The position numbers and the translations under genes are program-made. From NCBI GenBank assembly GCA_905221195.1, contig CAJNCF010000008.1:1-64000 (forward strand): DNA of 64,000 nucleotides. Direction: 5' to 3'. The notes beneath the pieces are model-generated. The model was given only the letters and a program-made list of their open reading frames with translations. It searched no databases and had not been told where the DNA came from. Shown piece by piece: positions 58,861-64,000 of this stretch (positions are counted from its first letter, which is position 1; each line of letters opens with the position of its first letter). This stretch comes from a bacterium. Lineage in GTDB: Bacteria; Bacillota; Bacilli; Lactobacillales; Streptococcaceae.

Positions 58861-59619
58861 TTATTTGACTTTGTCACTTTCGTGGTTGATGATTTTGCTG
58901 AGGAATTGTTGGGCACGAGGTTCGCTTGGATTGTCGAAAAAGTCGTCGACATCTGTCGTATCCACCAAAACCTCTCCGTCAGCCATAAAGATGATGCGGT
59001 CAGCAACTTCACGGGCAAAGCCCATTTCATGGGTGACGACTATCATATTCATCCCCTCGTGGGCCAATTTTTGCATAACTGCTAGAACATCGCCGATGGT
59101 TTCAGGATCAAGGGCAGATGTTGGCTCATCGAAGAGGAGGAGTTCAGGATGCATAGCGAGACCACGTGCGATGGCAATCCGTTGTTTTTGTCCACCAGAC
59201 AGCATGGCTGGATAAGAATCTTTCTTGTCCCACATATTTACAAATTCCAGATATTTTTTGGCCGTTTTTTCAGCTTCTTTTTTATCAATTCCTAGAACTT
59301 TTATGGGTGCAAGTGTTACGTTTTCTAACACTGTTTTGTGTGGGTAGAGGTTGAAATGCTGGAAAACCATGCCGACTTCCTTGCGAAGAGGCACTAAATC
59401 TTTCTGGCTGGCACCAGCAACTTGGTGACCATTTACTAGGAGACTTCCCTTGTCAACAGCCTCTAAACCATTAATCGTACGGATAAGAGTGGACTTCCCA
59501 GAACCAGAAGGGCCTAGGAGTACAACAACTTGCCCTTTTTCAAAACGGAGATTGATGTCGCGGAGTGCGTGGTAGTCTCCGTAATATTTTTCGACGTGTT
59601 CAAATTCTACTAAAGCCAT
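58861..59619 (-). CDS. Polar amino-acid ABC transporter ATPase
   Basis: This 252-residue GlnQ/HisP-type ATPase has Walker A GPSGSGKST, Q-loop VFQHFNLYPH, signature LSGGQKQR, Walker B LLLFDEPTSALDPE and H-loop THEMGF. It is the first gene of the operon ATPase, binding protein, permease, permease. AGGAG lies upstream. It is followed 10 bases later by the binding-protein gene. Confidence 0.94.
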   Translation of the reverse strand: MALVEFEHVEKYYGDYHALRDINLRFEKGQVVVLLGPSGSGKSTLIRTINGLEAVDKGSLLVNGHQVAGASQKDLVPLRKEVGMVFQHFNLYPHKTVLENVTLAPIKVLGIDKKEAEKTAKKYLEFVNMWDKKDSYPAMLSGGQKQRIAIARGLAMHPELLLFDEPTSALDPETIGDVLAVMQKLAHEGMNMIVVTHEMGFAREVADRIIFMADGEVLVDTTDVDDFFDNPSEPRAQQFLSKIINHESDKVK

Positions 59620-59783
59620 AAGGAATCTCCTTTGTGTTAGATTTTATAACATGATTCTACACCAAAAGAATGGCCTTGTCAAATCATATCTGAAAAAATT
59701 CACTAAAATTTTATAAAAAAGCAATCAGGATAGAGAAAAAGCCTAAATCATGTTATAATGAAGCAATAGAATTCTTAGAAAGA

Positions 59784-62015
59784 GTGGATGTCTTTTTGAT
59801 AACACCTACTTATGAATGGCAATTTGCCCCGCAGGTTGAAGATGCGGATTTTACAAAGATAGCCAAGAAGGCTGGACTGGGTCCTGAGGTGGCTCGGTTA
59901 TTATTTGAGAGAGGGATTCAGGATGAAGAAAGTCTGAAGAAGTTTTTAGAACCTTCCTTGGAGGACTTGCATGACCCCTATCTGCTCCATGATATGGACA
60001 AGGCAGTGACTCGCATTCGTCAGGCCATTGAAGAAGGGGAAAATATTCTCATCTATGGAGACTATGATGCGGATGGCATGACTTCGGCTTCGATTGTGAA
60101 GGAAAGTTTGGAACAGCTTGGTGCTGAGTGCCGTGTTTACCTGCCCAATCGTTTTACTGATGGCTATGGTCCAAATGCTAGTGTTTATAAATACTTTATC
60201 GAGCAAGAAGGAATTTCCTTGATTGTGACGGTGGACAATGGGGTCGCTGGTCATGAAGCCATTGAATTGGCCCAGTCTATGGGAGTGGATGTCATTGTGA
60301 CCGACCACCATTCCATGCCTGAAACCCTGCCAGATGCTTATGCCATTGTCCATCCTGAGCATCCAGATGCAGACTATCCTTTCCAATATTTGGCTGGTTG
60401 TGGAGTGGCATTCAAGCTGGCTTGCGCCCTTTTAGAAGAAGTACAGGTGGAATTACTTGATTTGGTCGCTATCGGAACCATTGCAGATATGGTGAGCTTG
60501 ACAGATGAAAACCGTATCTTGGTTCAATATGGTCTGGAAATGCTAGGGCATACTCAGCGCATAGGTCTGCAAGAAATGTTGGATATGGCTGGGATTGCTG
60601 CTAATGAAGTGACAGAAGAAACGGTTGGTTTTCAGATTGCCCCTCGTTTGAATGCCTTGGGCCGATTGGATGATCCCAATCCTGCCATTGATTTGCTGAC
60701 TGGATTTGACGACGAGGAAGCGCATGAGATTGCCCTTATGATTCATCAGAAAAACGAAGAGCGCAAGGAAATCGTTCAGTCTATCTATGAAGAAGCTAAG
60801 ACCATGGTGGATCCTGAGAAGAAGGTTCAGGTCTTAGCCAAGGAAGGTTGGAATCCTGGGGTTCTAGGAATCGTAGCTGGTCGTTTGTTGGAAGAATTAG
60901 GACAGACGGTCATTGTTCTTAATATAGAGGACGGTCGTGCCAAGGGCAGTGCTCGTAGTGTGGAAGCGGTCGATATTTTTGAAGCCCTAGATCCCCATCG
61001 CGACCTCTTTATCGCATTTGGCGGTCATGCTGGCGCAGCAGGAATGACACTGGAAGTGGAAAAACTCTCAGATTTATCTCAGGTTTTGGAAGAATATGTC
61101 CGTGAAAAAGGTACAGATGCTGCTGGCAAGAACAAGTTAAATCTAGATGAAGAACTGGATTTGGAGACTTTGAGTCTTGAAACGGTCAAGAACTTTGAAC
61201 GCTTGGCACCTTTTGGGATGGATAATCAGAAACCTGTCTTTTATATCAAGGATTTTCAGGTCGAAAGTGCTAGAACAATGGGAGCTGGCAACGCCCATCT
61301 CAAACTGAAAATTTCTAAGGGTGAGGCGAGTTTTGAAGTGGTAGCCTTCGGTCAAGGTAGATGGGCAACAGAATTTTCTCAAATTAAGAATCTAGAGTTG
61401 GCAGTCAAATTGTCTGTCAATCAATGGAATGGCCAAACGGCCCTCCAGTTGATGATGGTGGATGCACGTGTAGAGGGTGTTCAACTTTTTAACATCCGTG
61501 GAAAAAATGCAGTCTTGCCAGAAGGAGTTCCAGTCTTGGATTTTGCTGGAGAAGTACCAAATCTGGCGGCTAGTGAAGCTGTGGTTGTAAAAACAATTCC
61601 TGAAGATATTACTCAGCTGAAGACCATTTTTCAGGAACAGCATTTCTCTGCTGTCTATTTCAAAAATGACATTGATAAGGCCTATTATCTGACAGGTTAT
61701 GGAACTAGAGATCAGTTTGCCAAATTGTACAAGACAATCTACCAGTTTCCAGAGTTTGATATTCGCTATAAGCTGAAGGATTTGGCTACTTATCTTAATA
61801 TTCAACAAATCTTGCTGGTCAAGATGATTCAAGTATTTGAAGAGCTAGGCTTTGTGACGATCAAAGATGGTGTCATGACAGTCAATAAAGAAGCGCCAAA
61901 GCGAGAAATAGGAGAAAGTCAGATTTACCAAAATCTCAAACAAACCGTTAAAGACCAAGAAATGATGGCGCTGGGTACCGTGCAAGAAATCTATGACTTT
62001 TTGATGGAGAAATAG
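59784..62015 (+). CDS. recJ: Single-stranded-DNA-specific exonuclease RecJ
   Basis: This 743-residue (from GTG) 5'-3' exonuclease of recombination and mismatch repair has DHH motifs: DYDADGMTSASI, TVDNG, DHHSMPE and the DHHA1 GGHAGAAGM. A C-terminal OB-type region and a Firmicutes extension follow. The start is uncertain: GTG at 59784, or TTG at 59796 which gives ITPTYEWQ, the N-terminus I recall for pneumococcal RecJ. Neither has an ideal ribosome site. -10 TATAAT lies at 59754-59759. It is followed by a terminator. Confidence 0.94.
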   Translation: MDVFLITPTYEWQFAPQVEDADFTKIAKKAGLGPEVARLLFERGIQDEESLKKFLEPSLEDLHDPYLLHDMDKAVTRIRQAIEEGENILIYGDYDADGMTSASIVKESLEQLGAECRVYLPNRFTDGYGPNASVYKYFIEQEGISLIVTVDNGVAGHEAIELAQSMGVDVIVTDHHSMPETLPDAYAIVHPEHPDADYPFQYLAGCGVAFKLACALLEEVQVELLDLVAIGTIADMVSLTDENRILVQYGLEMLGHTQRIGLQEMLDMAGIAANEVTEETVGFQIAPRLNALGRLDDPNPAIDLLTGFDDEEAHEIALMIHQKNEERKEIVQSIYEEAKTMVDPEKKVQVLAKEGWNPGVLGIVAGRLLEELGQTVIVLNIEDGRAKGSARSVEAVDIFEALDPHRDLFIAFGGHAGAAGMTLEVEKLSDLSQVLEEYVREKGTDAAGKNKLNLDEELDLETLSLETVKNFERLAPFGMDNQKPVFYIKDFQVESARTMGAGNAHLKLKISKGEASFEVVAFGQGRWATEFSQIKNLELAVKLSVNQWNGQTALQLMMVDARVEGVQLFNIRGKNAVLPEGVPVLDFAGEVPNLAASEAVVVKTIPEDITQLKTIFQEQHFSAVYFKNDIDKAYYLTGYGTRDQFAKLYKTIYQFPEFDIRYKLKDLATYLNIQQILLVKMIQVFEELGFVTIKDGVMTVNKEAPKREIGESQIYQNLKQTVKDQEMMALGTVQEIYDFLMEK

Positions 62016-62026
62016 TAGCAGATTGG

Positions 62027-62056
62027 AAAGAGTTGGGTAACCAGCTCTTTTTTGAA
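62027..62056 (+). terminator. Terminator after recJ
   Basis: AGAGTTGG and CCAGCTCT pair (one wobble) around GTAA, followed by TTTTTT. Confidence 0.82.
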
Positions 62057-62089
62057 AACAAATCTTCATTTTGAAAATCATCAAAAAAA

Positions 62090-62191
62090 TGGTATAATGG
62101 TAGGAAAAGATTCGGCTAAAAGTAATAGTGCTTTTAGAATAAGAGGGTAAGCAACCCTATAATCAAGATAAACTAAGCTTTCGGAGGAAAA
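62090..62191 (+). promoter_or_regulatory. rnjB promoter and hairpin-containing leader
   Basis: A TGGTATAAT extended -10 at about 62090-62098 is followed by a leader of about 85 bases with two hairpins: CTAAAAG/CTTTTAG (62116-62137) and AGGGT/ACCCT (62144-62158). The ribosome site GGAGG lies before the ATG at 62192. The hairpins could have a regulatory role but match no riboswitch I know. Confidence 0.5.
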
Positions 62192-63853
62192 ATGAGTAAT
62201 ATCAGTTTAACAACACTTGGTGGTGTACGTGAAAATGGGAAAAATATGTATATCGCTGAAATCGATGGGTCTATTTTTGTTTTGGATGCAGGTCTGAAAT
62301 ACCCTGAAAATGAACAACTAGGGGTGGACGTAGTTATTCCAAATATGGACTACCTTTTTGAAAATAGCGACCGTATCGCTGGGGTCTTCTTGACCCACGG
62401 CCATGCTGATGCCATTGGTGCTCTGCCTTATCTCTTGGCTGAAGCCAAGGTGCCTGTATTTGGATCTGAGTTGACCATTGAGTTGGCAAAACTCTTTGTT
62501 AAAGGAAATGATACGGTTAAGAAATTCAATGATTTCCATGTCATCGATGAGGATTCGGAGATTGATTTTGGAGGGACTGTGGTGTCCTTCTTCCGTACGA
62601 CCCACTCTATCCCTGAAAGTCTGGGTGTGGTCTTGAAGACGGCTGAAGGTAGCATCGTTTATACAGGTGACTTCAAATTTGACCAGACAGCTAGTGAATC
62701 CTATGCGACAGACTTCGCTCGTTTGGCAGAAATCGGTCGTGACGGAGTTTTAGCTCTGCTCAGTGATTCAGCCAATGCGGACAGTAATATCCAAGTGGCT
62801 AGCGAAAGTGAAGTTGGGGATGAAATCACTCAAACTATTGCGGACTGGGAGGGACGTATCATCGTTGCAGCAGTAGCCAGCAACCTCTCTCGTATCCAGC
62901 AGGTGTTTGACGCTGCGGATGAGACAGGTCGTCGTGTGGTTTTGACAGGGTTTGATATTGAAAATATCGTCCGCACAGCTATTCGCCTCAAGAAATTGTC
63001 TCTAGCTAACGAAAGTCTTTTGATTAAGCCAAAAGATATGTCTCGTTTTGAAGACCATGAGTTGATTATCCTTGAGACAGGTCGTATGGGTGAGCCTATC
63101 AACGGTCTTCGCAAGATGTCGATTGGTCGCCACCGTTATGTGGAAATCAAGGACGGTGACCTAGTTTATATCGTAACGACTCCGTCTATCGCCAAGGAAG
63201 CAGTTATGGCGCGTGTGGAAAATATGATTTACCAAGCTGGTGGAGTTGTCAAACTGATCACCCAAAGCTTGCGCGTGTCAGGTCACGGAAATGCGCGTGA
63301 TCTTCAATTGATGATTAATCTCTTGCAACCTAAGTATCTCTTCCCAATTCAAGGGGAATACCGTGAGTTAGATGCCCATGCTAAGGCTGCTATGGCAGTT
63401 GGAATGTTGCCAGAACGCATTTTTATCCCTAAAAAGGGAACTAGCATGGCTTATGAGAATGGGGACTTTGTCCCAGCTGGCGCAGTTTCGGCAGGGGATG
63501 TCTTGATTGACGGGAATGCCATCGGTGATGTTGGAAATGTGGTTCTTCGTGACCGTAAGGTCTTGTCAGAGGATGGCATTTTCATCGTAGCAATCACCGT
63601 TAACCGCCGTGAGAAGAAAATTGTGGCCAAGGCTCGTGTTCACACGCGTGGATTCGTTTATCTCAAGAAGAGTCGCGATATTCTCCGTGAAAGTTCAGAA
63701 TTGATTAACCAAACGGTAGAAGAGTATCTTCAAGGCGATGACTTTGACTGGGCAGATCTCAAAGGGAAGGTTCGTGATAATTTGACCAAGTATCTCTTTG
63801 ATCAAACCAAAGGTCGTCCAGCTATTTTACCAGTAGTGATGGAAGCAAAATAA
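62192..63853 (+). CDS. rnjB: Ribonuclease J2
   Basis: At 553 residues it has a metallo-beta-lactamase and beta-CASP fold followed by the C-terminal domain. The metal-binding motif is HGHADAIG (69-76), in which two positions of the canonical HGHEDHIG of RNase J1 are Ala. That degeneracy identifies the J2 paralogue, which has weak activity itself but works in complex with RNase J1. Later motifs include YTGDFKFD, SDSANADS and SGHGNARD. It is followed by estA, as in pneumococcus. Confidence 0.93.
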   Translation: MSNISLTTLGGVRENGKNMYIAEIDGSIFVLDAGLKYPENEQLGVDVVIPNMDYLFENSDRIAGVFLTHGHADAIGALPYLLAEAKVPVFGSELTIELAKLFVKGNDTVKKFNDFHVIDEDSEIDFGGTVVSFFRTTHSIPESLGVVLKTAEGSIVYTGDFKFDQTASESYATDFARLAEIGRDGVLALLSDSANADSNIQVASESEVGDEITQTIADWEGRIIVAAVASNLSRIQQVFDAADETGRRVVLTGFDIENIVRTAIRLKKLSLANESLLIKPKDMSRFEDHELIILETGRMGEPINGLRKMSIGRHRYVEIKDGDLVYIVTTPSIAKEAVMARVENMIYQAGGVVKLITQSLRVSGHGNARDLQLMINLLQPKYLFPIQGEYRELDAHAKAAMAVGMLPERIFIPKKGTSMAYENGDFVPAGAVSAGDVLIDGNAIGDVGNVVLRDRKVLSEDGIFIVAITVNRREKKIVAKARVHTRGFVYLKKSRDILRESSELINQTVEEYLQGDDFDWADLKGKVRDNLTKYLFDQTKGRPAILPVVMEAK

Positions 63854-63873
63854 TCGTTGAAATAAATAGAGAG

Positions 63874-63896
63874 AAAGTCGAATTTCGGCTTTTTCT
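63874..63896 (+). terminator. Weak terminator after rnjB
   Basis: AAGTCGA and TTCGGCTT pair closely, followed by TTTTC. It is short, so read-through into estA is possible. Confidence 0.5.
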
Positions 63897-63920
63897 TATA
63901 GAAAAATAGAGGAAAAAATT

Positions 63921-64000
63921 ATGGCAGTAATGAAAATTGAGTATTACTCACAAGTTTTGGATATGGAGTGGGGAGTGAATGTTCTCTATCCTGACGCTAA
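63921..64000 (+). CDS. estA: Tributyrin esterase EstA, N-terminal start only (cut by window end)
   Basis: The first 26 codons read MAVMKIEYYSQVLDMEWGVN and on to LYPDA. This is the N-terminus of the streptococcal EstA/esterase D family, which hydrolyses short-chain esters. GAGGAAAA precedes the ATG at 63921. The catalytic part lies beyond the window. Its location after rnjB agrees with pneumococcal gene order. Confidence 0.8.
   Translation, partial: MAVMKIEYYSQVLDMEWGVNVLYPDA

Noticed and set aside
58851..59030. 60-codon extension of the AatB-like frame
   Set aside because: It overlaps the end of the ATPase gene, and a clear signal peptide with GGAGG begins at 58850.

Overview
The window is chromosomal DNA of a mitis-group Streptococcus. 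It is closely related to S. pneumoniae but probably S. mitis or S. oralis. The evidence is near-identity (from memory) of many products to pneumococcal ones (StkP/PhpP, RNase Y, ScrA/B/K/R, MvaS/MvaA, MsmK, SpNOX), two BOX elements, YSIRK/LPXTG surface proteins and low GC. No rRNA, tRNA, CRISPR array, prophage or complete insertion sequence was seen.

Layout. 1-9.3 kb: two tandem, paralogous LPXTG-anchored CshA-type fibrillar adhesins (the first cut by the window start), each followed by the same pair of hairpins. 9.3-11.5 kb (minus): an aromatic-acid-exporter-like protein and SstT. 11.7-13.2 kb: a short MscS channel and CorA. 13.2-19.4 kb: a ribosome-assembly, NAD and tRNA block (yqeG, yqeH, yhbY, nadD, yqeK, rsfS, methyltransferase, tmcAL). 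It is interrupted by a multi-hairpin element (about 14.9-15.05 kb) and an AT-rich orphan HNH gene (17.1 kb). 19.5-20 kb: the yefM-yoeB toxin-antitoxin pair. 20.2-30.3 kb: rny, gmk, rpoZ, priA, fmt, rsmB, phpP, stkP. 30.4-34.2 kb: a split ThrE-like exporter and the mevalonate genes mvaS-mvaA. 34.2-40.1 kb: a BOX element and the sucrose locus (scrR and scrB minus; scrA and scrK plus) with CcpA/ScrR-like sites in the divergent gap. 40.2-43.8 kb: a TVP38 protein, an AT-rich two-gene module (MazG-like pyrophosphohydrolase plus GIY-YIG/DUF2075 ATPase), ybgA and a pyrimidine-dimer-glycosylase homologue. 44-53 kb: metE-metF under a MET-box, pnp, cysE, a phosphorylase remnant, a DHFR-like reductase, cysS and mrnC. 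53-64 kb: a PucR-type regulator, msmK with a cre site, the SpNOX NADPH oxidase (minus), a second BOX, a four-gene amino-acid ABC operon (minus), recJ, RNase J2 and the start of estA.

Functional links. RNA turnover is heavily represented (RNase Y, PNPase, Mini-RNase III, RNase J2). Sulfur amino-acid metabolism is clustered (metE, metF, cysE, cysS). Sugar uptake is tied to carbon catabolite control (scr genes, msmK).

The most interesting accessory candidates are the MazG plus GIY-YIG/DUF2075 pair, which has the look of an anti-phage or nucleic-acid-stress module and is flanked by a near-identical 13-base repeat; the multi-hairpin element between yqeH and yhbY; the tandem adhesins with internal near-identical repeats; and StkP with three rather than four PASTA domains plus an extra Q/G/N-rich tail. 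Functions were assigned by recognising sequences and motifs; no database search was run.
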